Of a stretch of 64,000 bases of DNA, positions 13,345 through 26,960 are shown one piece after another. The position numbers were made by a program, and so were the translations under genes. Each line of letters starts with the position of its first letter. Position 1 is the stretch's first letter. A model generated the notes under the pieces. It saw only the letters and a program-made list of their open reading frames with translations, was not told the DNA's origin and ran no database searches. The stretch spans positions 29,880,001 through 29,944,000 of the forward strand of contig NC_084891.1 in the NCBI RefSeq assembly GCF_958979055.1, read 5' to 3'. This stretch comes from Alnus glutinosa. Its lineage: Eukaryota > Streptophyta > Magnoliopsida > Fagales > Betulaceae.

Positions 13345-15339
13345 ATGGCTTCGGTTAGGAGCTTAGACAAAGGGACCGTTGATCATCGTCATCTTCTTCA
13401 ACCCTGTGCAAAACCCACCACAAACCAAGCACAGTGTCCAAAGCAAGCTGTTTTTCCAATACCCATTTCGAGAAGGTCCGCAATTCTGATTTCTTCTCTG
13501 CCTTTCATCCTCATTTCTCACTCTCCACCATCAGAGGCCAGAGAGCGACGCAACAAGAAGGCCATCCCTCTTGAAGACTACCTCACTAGCCGTTGGTCAC
13601 TCATCTTTTCTGTCTGTTAATCTTTGTCGTATTGTGATGTGTATGTGGGTTCATGGGTTGCTTCGATTTCTTGTAATGGTTTTGTGGTTATTTAAATGTT
13701 GGTAATAGAGTGTTATGTGATTAGTTGTATTGATTAATATTTATATTCTTGTTTGTGTTGTAATTGTGAAGACTGATTTGATTTAAAACAACTGCGAATG
13801 GTAATTGATGGGTTATGGGGCAATTTTGAGCTGTGTCTGTTACTACATTTGGGTGTTTTGCAGAGAATTTGTGGCATTCTTGGATTTATTGCTTCAAAAA
13901 GTTTGATTTTTTTTTTTTTTCTATTTTTGTAGGGTTTCACTTTTTTCAGAATTTGTTTATTTTACTTCATAAATGTTTCATAATTACATAATGTAAAGAC
14001 TTCCAAGAATATTATTTTAAAATTTAAAAAGGAAGAGAGGGTGGGGGCAATCATATCCTTGATGACAAGGAACATCATAAAATGGCCTGTCTCAGGGGAC
14101 CTGTCTCTTTGTGTTTGTGGTTTTATTTCAAGTAAAACAAACCAATTTTGTCCTGCTCATGCCTGATATGTTGATTTTGTGACTAAGTGTTGCTTTGAAT
14201 CATATACTAATTGAAACACATTAACTTGCTAATAGCTGCAAAAGTTATGGGAAAAGGCAGTTGTGAGCATTCTTAGTTAGTGTTTTTGAACTTACTGTAT
14301 TTTTGCCTTATGTTACCTTTGAAGCAGGTGATGGCTTAAAATACTATGACGTGGTTGAGGGAAAGGGTCCAGTAGCTGAAAAAGGATCAACAGTTCAGGT
14401 TTGATTGTGAAGTGAGTTGAAGATATTCTGTTTTCATATATATGGATAGAGATTTACCTTTGTATTGGCTCATACTCTACAGGTGCACTTTGACTGTAGG
14501 TACCGTGGGATTACAGCTGTGTCAAGTCGAGAATCTAAACTCTTGGCTGGAAATCGTAGTATTGCCCAGGTTCTCGCCTTTGCCTCTTTGTGTGTGGAGT
14601 GTGAGAGAGAGCACAACTTTTTTTTAATCAGAACTAATAGCTAGACCCGCTAATCCACAGTTCATTGTGCTTTAACTAGCCATACGAGTTCAAAGTTGGA
14701 GCTCCTCCAGGCAAAGAAAGGAAGCGTGAATTTGTAGACAGCCCAAATGGTTTGTTTTCTGCACAGGCAGCACCAAAACCCCCGGCGGCTATGTACTCAG
14801 TAACCGAAGGGATGAAAGTAGGGGGAAAGGTGATAGCATCTTCCCATTTTCGTAAAAATATACTCTTTTAAGGAAGCAGTTACTCTTTTAGTTTCTCATC
14901 ATCTTTATACTGTTAAACTTATGACCCTTGCTTTATTTTCCTTTCTTCTAAATCATCTCTTATTGCAGCGAACTGTGCTTGTTCCTCCAGAGGCTGGATA
15001 TGGCCAAAAGGGAATGAACGAGATCCCAGTAAGCCCTTCAATCTTGAATTTCTTCTATAATTTTTTATGCATATACTCTCGCTGGCATCTTTCTTTCTTT
15101 TTTTTCTTTTTTTTTTTTCACACACTTACTTTTTTGTATTGCTTTGATGGCTTCATTTATCTTCTACCATAATGTTTAATATCATATCCATGTTCTTCAT
15201 GCATTCTTATTTTACAGTTTATACCCGAGAAAATTTTGGGGTTATGACTTGTCCTCCCTCAAATTTTTGTGAACTTTTGCAGCCTGGAGCTACATTTGAA
15301 CTAAATATTGAGCTTTTGCAAGCAGTACTGCCTGAATGA
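13345..15339 (+). CDS. FKBP18: FKBP-type peptidyl-prolyl isomerase, thylakoid lumen (FKBP18-like)
   Basis: Exons: 13345-13591, 14328-14398, 14483-14569, 14680-14829, 14969-15028, 15283-15339. The model gives 223 aa, close to the roughly 230 aa of Arabidopsis FKBP18 (recalled as At1g20810). The N-terminus is bipartite: a Ser/Pro-rich transit region, then a twin-arginine (RR at about 43-44), a hydrophobic stretch at about 46-58 and a small-residue cleavage site near SEA. This predicts Tat-pathway import into the thylakoid lumen. The FKBP fold follows, with KYYDVVEGKGPVAEKGSTVQVHF in pieces, the G-M-K-V-G-G-K-R turn, PPEAGYG and the closing ATFELNIELL strand. Several aromatic active-site positions of canonical FKBP12 differ, so isomerase activity may be low, as for many lumenal FKBPs. 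The exon 1 donor is placed at CC/GTTGGT and is the least certain join. Confidence 0.9.
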
Positions 15340-16350
15340 AAGTAAGCTTGTTCTGCGCTATGAGAAGTTCATGGTGATTGAATCTCTCATCATCACCATC
15401 ACCATCACCATCACCTTTTCTTTTTATTGGTTTTGATTGGAACGACGACTGCCTTTTTGTTCCAAATGGCAATAGTTTCAGCTAATGATTCTTTTGTATG
15501 AAGAACAGAAGAAGCACGGTTTCATCAAGGGTCCACTCCACTCCAGCTTGTTTAGGCATCTACATTGTCTGTATACTATTGGGATAGCCATTTTAGCTGT
15601 ACTGTTCGCATACGGTTTTGATTGAGGTTGCATAAATGATAACATTAATTAAATATTGCGACTCTCACTTCAAGGTTATGAAGTTCTTTCTCATATGTTA
15701 TATAATGCCTAGACATTTTCTGGTGTTGTGTGCGCTTATATTTAATCCTCTGTTTTCCCTACATTTTTTTGAGTTTTTTTGGCAGTGCTGCTGTGCCCAC
15801 AAGTCTGCAACAGCTTTCGACAGTGTGTTCATGTCCGTAGGAGTGAGGGCTAATTTTTCACTATGTTGACAAATCATACTTCAGTTGCTGGCTAGGAAGC
15901 CATCAGGATCATCTACAATTAGTTGTCCAAATTTTCTCAAATTCGGACAGATAATTGTAAGAGAACACTTATGAGACTCAACTGATGAAATAAAAATTGG
16001 GATATTCAACTACTTATCCGATCAGGTGCATTCTATAAGTAGTCTCTCACAATCACCTTACGAATTTGAGATTTATTTATTTATTTATTTGACATTGTCT
16101 TCCTAGCGGATTGAAATCCTTTACAATTAAACGAGTCACATACCTAATGCATTAAAATAAAATGCTTGAGCCCACGAGCGCCACGTTAGTAGGTAGCTTC
16201 CTTAGCAACTCCAAATCCAAACAAGCCCTCTTGGCAGCGTTGCATCTTCATAATTTTGTAGTCCAAATGATTAGCAATGAGTAGTATTAATGTATTATAC
16301 ACATTTTATCTTCCAAAGCTATGTAGCTTGCTAATAGTATATGCCAATAT
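15340..16350. other. 3' flank of FKBP18 and intergenic DNA
   Basis: A (CATCAC)n-like microsatellite lies at about 15,388-15,414 in the probable 3' UTR. The rest is AT-rich with no gene that I can support. The stretch ends at the target-site duplication (AATAT, 16,346-16,350) of the solo LTR. Confidence 0.5.
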
Positions 16351-19300
16351 TGTGACGACTCTTTTTTTTTTTTTTTTTTTAAAAAAAATACAAACAGATC
16401 TTCATAGTGGCACAACTACATATCGCTTAGTCAACATATGACACATGCCCCATAACATGTACCTGATAATCAGAGTTACATCTAACAGCATAATATAATA
16501 ATCAATGTGCAGCGAAACACATATTATAAGCGGAAATATATTTAATACATGACAGTTAATTATAACAAGAGTCAGTTACAAATCTATCTATTTAAGGCTT
16601 ATAAAACACATTACACTAATTACATACCAAATTACAGGCTCAACAAATACATGTGCCACGTAGGACATGAGACATAAATAAAATACCCAAAATGCGGACT
16701 ACCCATGAGTCCGTGACTTATGACTATCGCGATATGCTCCAATCATAGCATCCCATACGCTAGGTGGACGAGACAATATCTATATCCGCAAAACCTGCAA
16801 CCAAAGTATAAACGTCTGCACGGTTGCGGGGGTTGCCGCATCCGCACAGGTGAAATTATGAGCCCACCATCTTAGCATAAATGAATACACTAAAACTTTA
16901 GATGTATGCTATTCATTGAGTTTTCGCAAATAACCAACTTTTCATTTTTAGTCATGCATACACTATAACAGCCACCAATTTTAAAAATTTTTGTTTGAAA
17001 ACCCCCATAACTGATATAGCAAACATTGACTAATAGAAAACATTTAAAACATACTTTACAGCTGAAATTATACATAGAAGTTTCATTGTGGGAGACTACA
17101 TACATTCTCACCTACTATATTACTTTTATGATAGATGGATCAATGCTTTTAAATCAGTTATGCAGATTATCATGAAAACAAATATAGGAGACCTGTAAAA
17201 GCAACCACTATATATCAAATCAATAAAACATCACACTCAGAAAAACAATGCTATGCATGCCCATTAGTCTTTAATCTTTTGCCATAGGGGATGCTAGTTC
17301 ATTGGTCTTTAATCCTATGTCATAGGGGATGCAAGCTCATTGGTCTTTAATATTTTGCCATAAGGAATGCTAGCCCATTGGTCTTTATTCTTATGACATA
17401 GGGGGTGTAAGCCCATTGGTTTTTAATATTTTGCCATAAGGAATGCTAGCCCATTGGTCTTTATTCTTATGACATAGGGGGTGTAAGCCCATTGGTCTTT
17501 AATCCTATGACATAGGGGATACAAGCTCATTGTTCTTTATTCCTATGCCATATGGGATGCGAGCTCATTGGTCTTTATTCTTATGACATATGGGGTGCAA
17601 GCCCATTGGTCTTTAATCCTATGACATAGGGGATACAAGCCCATTGGTCTTTATTCCTATGTCATAGGGGATGCGAGCTCATTGGTCTTTAATCCTTTGT
17701 CATACGTGATGCTAGCCCATTGGTCTTTATTCCTATGCCATAGGGGATGCGAGCTCATTGGTCTTTAATCCTTTGTCATACAGGATGCTAGCCATTGGTC
17801 TTTATTCCTATGCCATAGGGGATGCAAGTCCATTGGTCTTTAATCTTATGCCATAAGGGATGTTAGTTCATTGGTCTTTATTCCTATGCCATATGGGATG
17901 CTAGCCCTAAGGTCTTTTTCAGCCCAATGCTTTATACTCAAAACCATATACTTTTGCTTTTCAAGAACTATGCATTTTAACACATGCTTTCTGTATAAAT
18001 CCATAAACAATTTAACACATCACTTCATCAATCAATATTTCCGTAATTTAAATCTCAACAACAGCTCACAATCAAATCTTTCAAATCAGTTCAAATCACA
18101 CTTTTCAGTCACACATAATTTCTCATAAACATCATTGATATATTTCAACATAATTGAAATTACTTAATACATCCAAAACATATTATCAACATATAGTCGG
18201 TTTAGATTTATAAAACATCATATACATTTTGCAATTCATTAATATATGAAAAATAATAGTTTATCAGTAAGTAGAATACTCACCTTGGCTGGGCGGATTT
18301 AAGCACTAGGTCTCCTAGACACCACCTTGTAATGTATCATTGTAGAATTATGCATTGCACCATTTAGCACTTTAAATAATTAACACCTTAATTAACACGT
18401 GAATCGCTTAAAGTTAAACCATTGGAAAACCCATAATATTGTTAAGGGTTTTAAACATCTACCCATAAGTCCTAGACACTAACTAAAACTCAAACAATAC
18501 TAACCCAAAGTATTTACTAAGGGTTAGATATTAAAATCACTATTTAACTATTTACTCATAATATTAATTACTAACCCGCAATTAATTTTACTAACTCATA
18601 AATTATTTTCATTAACACTTATAATAATATTAGCCCTAAAATTATATTCACTAATCTCTGAATTATTTCCCACTAACATTTTCTCAATAATATTAACCCT
18701 CAAATTATATTCATTAAACTTTTACATAAAACACTACCGTTATTTAAAATAACATCAACCCAAAAGAAAATCTTAGGTTAACCTCACAAATATTATTTAA
18801 ACTAAATACCCATAATTATTTATTTTTACTAACATTAGAACCTAACCCATAAATACTTATTTTTACAAAACTTATAGCTAATTTGAGATTAATCATCATT
18901 ATAACCACAATTAATCCACAAATTAAAAATCTAGGTTTTAAACATTTAAAAACCCTAAATTAATTTAACCAATCAAATTAGGGTTTCTAAACTTTAAACC
19001 ATAATTTATAAAACACTACCCCAAACACAATATCATTAACCCAATAGCATTTACTAAGAGTTAATCATATAAAAACTCAATTAAAAAATTAAATACCTAA
19101 AAGTTAGAGTTTGAGGAAACTCACAAAAAATTCACTAAACCAAAACCTATGATTTGGGTAGTTTCAAGCAAGTTCCAAGTAACCCATTACCTAAAGAAAA
19201 CACTAGATTAAACTCACATTTCAAGATTTTAACCAAAAATCTAAAAAACACGAGTTTAGTGTTTTACCTCAAAATGATCAGTGAAAACGTAGATCCGTAC

Positions 19301-19386
19301 TCATAGATCACGTTTTCAAAATCGAATTTGAATTCATTAAATATTTTATCTTAATAAATTCATTAAATATTTTATTGGACATTACA
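16351..19386. mobile_element. Solo long terminal repeat, about 3.0 kb, LTR retrotransposon fossil
   Basis: The block begins TGTGACGACTC and ends GGACATTACA, so it has TG...CA ends with a short terminal inversion (TGTnA/TnACA). It is flanked by a perfect 5-bp direct repeat AATAT at 16,346-16,350 and 19,387-19,391. It contains no gag or pol coding sequence and no second LTR, as expected after LTR-LTR recombination. Its length suits the large LTRs of plant Ty3/gypsy elements, but the lineage and strand are inference. It encloses a 38-bp minisatellite. Age cannot be read from a single LTR; the intact TSD and ends suggest it is not very old. Confidence 0.72.
17263..17907. repeat. Minisatellite, 38-bp unit x 17, inside the solo LTR
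   Basis: Seventeen head-to-tail units start at ATTAGTCTTT and then ATTGGTCTTT, each about 38 bp with one 37-bp unit. Each unit carries a CTATGNCATA near-palindrome, then GGGGATGC and AGCYC. Units differ by point changes (AATCC/ATTCC, GCCATA/GACATA). Some adjacent pairs are nearly identical at a two-unit spacing, showing higher-order expansion by pairs. The array is entirely non-coding. Confidence 0.92.
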
Positions 19387-19391
19387 AATAT

Positions 19392-19749
19392 ATCGTCCCT
19401 TATCGAGGGACCGTACCATATTAATTTTGGAAGAATAAAAAAAAAGAGGTAATTCTAAAAATTTATCGTGTGTCACCCTTATGTCTTTTAAAATATGAAT
19501 AAAATATTGATCGACGTTGAGAGAATTAATCTCAAATTTATCTGTGGTTAGACTTTGTGGGAGTACTGAGCAGCGATCATGGACAGGTTCAAAGTAGGAT
19601 TTCTTATTCTAAGTCAAATATGAATAAAATATCAAACCTAAATTTGATAGGCCAAGCTTAATAATAAAAAAAATTGCTTGCCCCACTTGACCCATAGGCC
19701 ATAGATAGTTCCATCCATGGCTGAAGAAGAGGAGGGCAAGAAAGGATAG
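19392..19749. promoter_or_regulatory. Upstream region of OPR copy A
   Basis: Noncoding sequence between the solo LTR and the first OPR. From about 19,672 it resembles the region upstream of copy B (about 30,531), so the duplicated block includes only a short 5' flank. An ATG at 19,717 is in frame with the OPR start but is followed by a stop, so the OPR start is taken at 19,750. Most of this copy's distal promoter is not shared with copy B. Confidence 0.5.
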
Positions 19750-19917
19750 ATGGAGAAAACAGCAATTCCCCTCATCACTCCCCACAGGATGGGAAGCTTT
19801 AATCTCTCTCACAGGTGAGTATGATTGAAACCCCACTTAGATTGGTTGCGTTCTCTAGTAACGACTTGACGTTTTGATGGATGTGTAGGATAGTTTTGGC
19901 ACCGTTGACAAGAATGA

Positions 19918-20028
<111 letters not shown>

Positions 20029-20446
20029 TAATCATCTTGGTGCGAATGTGCTATTTTTTTTGCATTGACAAATTTTTAAGGTCATTTACTTATTCTTACA
20101 GCACCAGATTTTAGACAAAAATTGAGTGTCTCTCTGCTTTAGACATAAAATTTCTTGCTCCTTAGACTTAGAAATAACTAAAATTTCATGTTTGGAATGA
20201 ATGGTTAGAATTTTTTTTTTTCTTTTTGGTAGGTGGGCGTAGACAAATCGTATAATTATACATTGTGTATTGCCAAAGAAGATATGAGTGGTGTTAGTAA
20301 TGTCCATTTAGTGTGATCATTGCAGTAAGTGGGAGAAGTGTCTATCTCTCCAAATTCTTATTGGGGTCTTACATTTCCATTTTCTGCTTACACAAAGCGT
20401 GAAAACATCACATATATACTTCTTACTTATATTTTTTTATTTTTGA

Positions 20447-20611
<165 letters not shown>

Positions 20612-20633
20612 TGACTTGTAATTAGCATGGTTA

Positions 20634-20890
20634 GAGCATCTCCATGATTTATCTACTTTCCATCTAAAATGGCTAAACAAAAGTTACTTTTTCTATTTTA
20701 ACTAGTCACTTTTAAAAAAATATTCACCATCTTATTTAAATTTTTTTATTCAATTAAAATAATCTTTTTAATAAATTTATATTGTAGATGGGAGAGACAG
20801 AGAGAAAAAGTAATTAAAAACGTATTTATAGAGGTGTTGGTTAGCCATTTTACATAGAAATCCAAAATGCATAAGTCATTGTGGATGCTC
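20634..20890. mobile_element. MITE in OPR intron 3 (copy A)
   Basis: The element starts GAGCATCTCCATGATT and ends CATTGTGGATGCTC, so its ends are inverted (GAGCATC.../...GATGCTC). TTA precedes the left end, and a TTA occurs six bases beyond the right end, suggesting a PIF/Harbinger-type MITE with slight terminal decay. The equivalent copy at 31,489-31,746 shows that insertion came before the OPR duplication. Confidence 0.55.
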
Positions 20891-21262
20891 GGATTCTTAG
20901 AGTGTTAAGAGTTAGTATATATGTATACCTTCTAATAGCACGCTCCATAGGTTTTCAACCTGATGGCCAGCCTCCAATATCTAGCACGGAAAAGCCAATA
21001 ACAGCTGAGATTCAGATTGATGGTACTAGCGCAGCAGATTACCCACCTCCTCGACGGCTAAAAACTGATGAAATCTCTCAAGTTGTCGATGACTTCAGAA
21101 TTGCAGCAAAAAATGCCATGGAAGCAGGTAATCCTTGACAGAGAACTTTTATTGGGCTTTTTGAGGGTTTGTTGGGTTTCTTTCTTTTTTTGGGCTTTTT
21201 CTTTTTTGCTTTCTAGTTAGGTGCTTTCTCTTGTATACTTACAGTGTACGTAGGGGAACCTT

Positions 21263-22018
21263 ACATTTTTAATAAGATCAGTTTATTACTTATCAAAAAG
21301 AGAACTTTTATATTTGATAATGGTGTTAATTCAACTTTGGTTTGAAAAAAACCTTTTGATTTGATACAATGGTGAGAAGTGTTTTTTTGGTTGGATTCAT
21401 GTTTGAAAAGTGTTTTGAAGAATATCTTATGTTTTGAATTGTGTTAAAAAATTGAAATGCACCACGAAATTAAAATAGTATCTCTATAAAAACTTGAAGA
21501 CTAAGTGTATATTTTGTGCTACCTTACCAAATGTTGGTATAGGCTCTTTGTATATATAGAGAACTAGCAGGTAGTTACATATGTTTAGGAGAGTACAATC
21601 GTAATAGGAATAGAAGACTACAATCTGATTAATCAATGTGATTTAATCAGTTACAAACAGATTTGAATTTAAACTAGGGATCTTATCACAAGCTCCTATC
21701 TTTTAGGTCTTATCTTCATCTTGAGAACTTATAGGAGTAGTTTAACCGTAGATGATATGTCTTTAACAATCTCAGACTCTCAGTTGTACTGAAATACATT
21801 TTTAATAAGATCAGTTTATTACTTATCAAAAAGAGAACTTTTATATTTGATAATGGTGTTAATTCAACTTTGGTTTGAAAAAAACCTTTTGATTTGATTC
21901 AAAGGTGAGAAGTGTTTTTTTGGTTAGATTCATGTTTGAAAAGTGTTTTGAAGAATATCTTACGTTTTGAATTGTGTTAAAAAATTGAAATGCACCACAA
22001 AATTAAAATAGTATCTCA
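21263..22018. repeat. Direct duplication within OPR copy A intron 4 (period 533 bp)
   Basis: About 220 bp at 21,263-21,485 (starting ACATTTTTAATAAGATC) is repeated nearly perfectly at 21,796-22,018. The intervening 310 bp is unique. Copy B has only one equivalent (about 31,998-32,190), so this tandem duplication happened in copy A after the gene duplication. The few differences indicate a young event. Confidence 0.85.
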
Positions 22019-22211
22019 GACTCTCAGTTGTACTGAAATGTGTTGTTCTGTGTGATTCTCCAACAATTTGTCTTTTCTCCCAGTGGTGGAGTACACCATC
22101 AGAATTACTAAAGTAATACTCACAAATTCACAGTTTAAGAGAACTCAAAACACATTAAGAGGGACCTGATGATCACTTTACACTTGAGAATTTCTCGTGA
22201 TTTGTAGATAC

Positions 22212-22478
22212 TATTGACTTTTAGAAAGGAAAGTAATGAAAGAAAGCTTGGAGAGAGGAAAGTGTTTGAGAGGAGAAAAAATCTTCTTGTATTGATAGAT
22301 GTGCGTAAATGAATTACAACCGAGAGTCAAATATTTATACTAAGACTAAGAATCCAACTCGACTGTACAGCTAGGATCCAGCTCATACAAAACTGAATAA
22401 CAAAAATGAAACTAATTAACAAAAACTTAACTAAAATAACAATTAGTCTAATCTAAACTGATAAAATATACCGTAATA
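22212..22478 (-). repeat. Copia LTR (3' LTR of the minus-strand element)
   Basis: 267 bp, matching the other LTR except at one position. It borders the polypurine tract, which identifies it as the 3' LTR. Confidence 0.95.
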
Positions 22479-25400
22479 CCCCCCCTCAAGATGAAGGGAA
22501 TATGTCAATAACATTCATCTTGGACTTGAGCAACTGAAAAGGACCCCAAGCTAAAGGCTTGGTGAATATATCAGCAACTTGATGCTGAGTATGAATGTGA
22601 AGAGTCCGTAGAATGCCTTCTTGGATTTTGTCCCGAACAAGATGGCAATCAAGCTCAATGTGCTTGGTCCTCTCATGGAAAACCGGGTTTGCAGCAATAT
22701 GGAGGGCAGCCTTGCTGTCACAGAAAAGTAATGCAGCTTGTGGGTGATCAATCCTGAAATCCTTAAGTAAAGATAGAAGCCAAACAATCTCACATGCTGT
22801 GGAAGCCATGGATCGGTATTCTACTTCAGCGGAAGACCGAGAAACAGTATGTTGTTTCTTGGATTTCCAGGAAATAAGAGACTCTCCCAAGAAAACGCAA
22901 AAGCCAGTGATGGAACGGCGGGTGTCCGGACATCCTGCCCAATCCGAATCACAAAAAGGCTTTAAGTGAAAAGTGGAAGAAGCTGAGAAGAAAAGACCTT
23001 GACCAGGAGACCCTTTAAGATATCTCAAAATTCTGTATGCTGCATCAAGATGGGGCTGTCTAGGATGAGCCATAAACTGACTAAGTTTCTGCACTGCATA
23101 TGAGATGTCCGGGCGTGTGATTGTCAAGTAGAGAAGACGACCAATTAATCTTCGAAAAACTGATGGGTCTTCAAGCAAAACACCATCAGACTGAGATAAC
23201 TTCAAGTTTGACTCCATAGGAAATTTTGCAGGCTTAGAAGCAAGGAGACCACAATCATCAATGATTTCTAAGGTATACTTTCGTTGAGAAACAGAAATAC
23301 CTTGAGCACTTCGGGCAACCTCTAAACCAAGAAAAAATTTCAGAGGGCCGAGGTCTTTCAACTTAAACTGATTGTTCAAAAACACTGTCAACTGAGAAAT
23401 AGCTTGAGAATCATTGCTGGCCAAGATAATATCGTCAACATAAACCAATAGAATCACAAAGGAAGAACCTTGAACCCGGGTAAACAAAGAATAATCAGAG
23501 CGAGATTGGTTAAAACCCGAATTAAGTAAAGTGGTAGAGAATTTGGAGAACCACTGTCTTGAAGCCTGTTTTAAACCGTACAGAGACTTGTTCAGTTTAC
23601 AGACTTTAGAGGTGTCCTGTTTACAACTAGCAGGTAATAAAGTCCCGTGACAATCAAAACCGGGAGGAAGAGTCATATAAACCTCTTCGGGTAAATCACC
23701 ATGTAAAAAGGCGTTATTTACATCTAATTGGTGTAAAAACCAATTTTTGGCAGCAGCAACAGCAAGTAAAATTCTCACAGTAGTGAGCTTAGCAACTGGA
23801 GAAAAAGTGTCATAGTAATCCAGGCCCTCACACTGTGTGTACCCCTTGGCAACAAGCCTGGCCTTGTGACGCTCTATAGAGCCATCGGCCTTGTACTTGA
23901 GTTTATAAACCCATTTACAACCAATAGGTTGCTTATGAGAGGGTAAGTCAACAATTGTCCAAGTATTATTAAGTTCAAGTGCAGATATCTCAGCATGCAT
24001 AGCATCTATCCAAGACTGTGATTTAACGGCTTGGTAAAAATATTTCGGTTCAACATGAGAAGAAAGGCTAAGACAAAAATGTTTATGAGTAGAAGAAAGT
24101 TTGTCATAAGCAATGCAAGATGAAAGGGAATAAGGAATACCTTGTTCGTCAGTAGAGGATGAAGAAGATGGGTGAGTGGCAAGCTTACAGTGATATTGTT
24201 GCAAATAACCAGGTTTACATTTAACACGAGTAGATCGTCGAACAAAAGTAGGATCAGTAGAGACAGGAACTGAATTTGGAACAAAATCTGCATTATCTAA
24301 CGAAGTATGTGGAATAGGAACAGAGGGAGTATGTGAAGGAATATGTGGAATAGGATGCGAAACAGAATCTGGAAAATCAGAAAAAGAATGAGGTAAAGCA
24401 GAATGATTAAAATCTAAGGAATCAGATTTAGAAAATGATTTATAAGGAAAAATAGACTCATGAAAAATCACATTCCGAGATAGAAAAGTGGACTTAGTTT
24501 GTAAGTTAAGCAACTTGAAACCTTTGACACCAGCTGGATATCCCAAAAACAAACAAGGAACAGCTCTAGAATCAAACTTATGACGATTTCTTGTTAAAGT
24601 TGAAGCAAAACAAAGACATCCAAAGACCCGCAAATGTGAATAAGAAGGAGGTTTAGAAAATAATATCTCATAAGGAGATTTATTTGAAAGTAAAGGGGTC
24701 GGAAGTCTATTAATGAGGTGAACGGCTGTAAGGACACAATCACCCCAAAAATGTAAAGGAAGATGTGATTGGAAACGCAAGGCATGAGCTACATTTAAAA
24801 GGTGTTGATGTTTACGTTCAACAATGGAGTTTTGCTGAGGAGTTTCAACACAAGATCGATGATGAATAACTCCTTTAGCCATAAAAAATTCTACCATATC
24901 AAATTCAACCCCATTGTCCGAACGTAAACATTTAACTTTGGTATGAAATTGAGTTTCAACCATTTGAAAGAAGTATTGAATGAAAGAACGAGTTTGGGAT
25001 TTTGAATGTAACAAAAACACCTAAGTGAAACGACTAAAATCATCCACAATTGTCAAAAAGAAACTAGCATTATTATTGGATTTCACATTAAAAGGACTCC
25101 ACAGATCACAATGGATCAAATCAAATGAGGCCTGTGAAACAGAAATACTAGATGGAAAAGGAAGCTTATGCTGTTTTGCTAGAGGGCAAACTGTACAAAC
25201 ATAATCAGTACTACAAGGAACAGAAGAAATGAAATTTTCTAACAATTTCATTCTAGAATGTGACAAATGACCTAGCCTATAATGCCATATGTCATTAGAA
25301 GTATTCTTTATTGAAGCAGAGTAAACCTGTGCAGAATGTAAACGTGGTTTATGCATCAAGTAGAAGAGACCACCGTGCTGTCTACCCACTCCAATCGTCA

Positions 25401-26960
25401 TCCAATCCAACAAACTCTGTATGAAACAGAAATTAGCAAGAAAGATTAGACAACAATTAAGAGATTTAATCAACTTGCTAGCCGAAATCAAGTTGAAAGA
25501 AAAAGAAGGAACGCAAAGAACATCATGTAAAATAAGATGTTCAGAAAGCTTAACTGTACCGATATGAGTAACCATGGCAAAATTGCCATTTGGTAATTTT
25601 ACACGAGAAGAAATGGTTGCAGTAATTGAAGTGAATAATGATACTGTACTGATCATATGATCAGTAGCACCAGTATCGATAATCCAAGAATGAAGATTAA
25701 TAGATGAAATATGCGGAGGTAAATGTGAAGTTGAAAACACGGAATGCTTCATATCCAAAGAAATAGAAACAGAAATAGAAGCAGAGGAAATTACAGAATT
25801 AACCATAGAATGCTTCAATTTCGAAAGGAAAGAAGCAAAAGAAAAAGGAATGGAATGAGAACTATTACCTCCCATATTAGAAAACAAATGGTCCTGAGAG
25901 TTGACGACTTGATGTGCTGAAGGTGATGAAACTTCAGAAACTGAAGTAGACGGCTTGATTAGAGCCAGCAGCTGTTGAATCTGCTCCTGAGATATAGACA
26001 GCTGAGGAACCTGGAAAGGTTGATCAGCTTCTTGAACTTGATTAGCTGAAGACGAATTCAGCTTGTTCTTGTTGAATATGTACCCTGGGGGATAACCATG
26101 GAGCTTGTAACATTTCTCCATTGTGTGACCGAGTAAACCACAGTGAGTACATACAGGTCTTTCTTTGCGAAACGGTGGTTTGCCAGTACGATTCGGCTGA
26201 TTCTGGTACTATGAAGCAGTCTTCGTCAGCAGTGCAGCAGTTTCAACTTGAACAGGATTAACAGAAATCATGCGCTGCCTTTCCTCCTGAATCACTAGAG
26301 AAAACACCTTATTGATCGACGGCAATGGATCAATAAGGAGAATTTGCCCTCGGATTTGAGCAAAACTGTCATTCAGTCCCATGAGGAACTGAAAAACGTA
26401 ATCTTGATGATAATGATCAGCAAGAATTTTCGGAGTATCACAAGAACACTGTGGAATTGGCCTGTAATTGGTCAATTCATCCCAAAGCCCCTTGAGTCGA
26501 GTATAATACTCACTGACAGAGAGGTTCTGTTGCGAGTGAGAAGAAATTGCCTTCTGCAATTGAAAAATCCGAGGCCCGTTCTTCTGTGAAAAACGATCTT
26601 TTAAATCGGTCCACATTTCTTCAGCCGAATTGATGTAGATCACACTCGTCGCAATATCCTTGGACATAGAATTCAAGATCCAGGATAACACCATATTATT
26701 ACTGCGATTCCATGCGTGAAATTCATCTTCAAGCTCAGTAGATGGTTTCTTCAGTGATCCATTGACAAATTTGAGCTTATTCTTGGCTGTTAAAGCCATG
26801 ATCATCGAGTGGCTCCAAGTGTGATAATTGTCTCCTTGGAGAAGTTGAGAAACGAGAACGGAGCCGGAACTGTCCCCGTGATGAAGGTAATAAGGACTAG
26901 AAGAATCAGAGAATGCAAAAGAAAAAGAGCCAGACGCCATTGACGGTTGCTCTGATACCA

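Noticed and set aside
17263-17907. Regularly spaced repeat resembling a CRISPR array
   Set aside because: Units are contiguous with no unique spacers and lie in a plant LTR. It is a minisatellite.
24006-24293. Additional overlapping open frames within the Copia element
   Set aside because: They are out-of-frame shadows of the element's coding region and show no independent domain.
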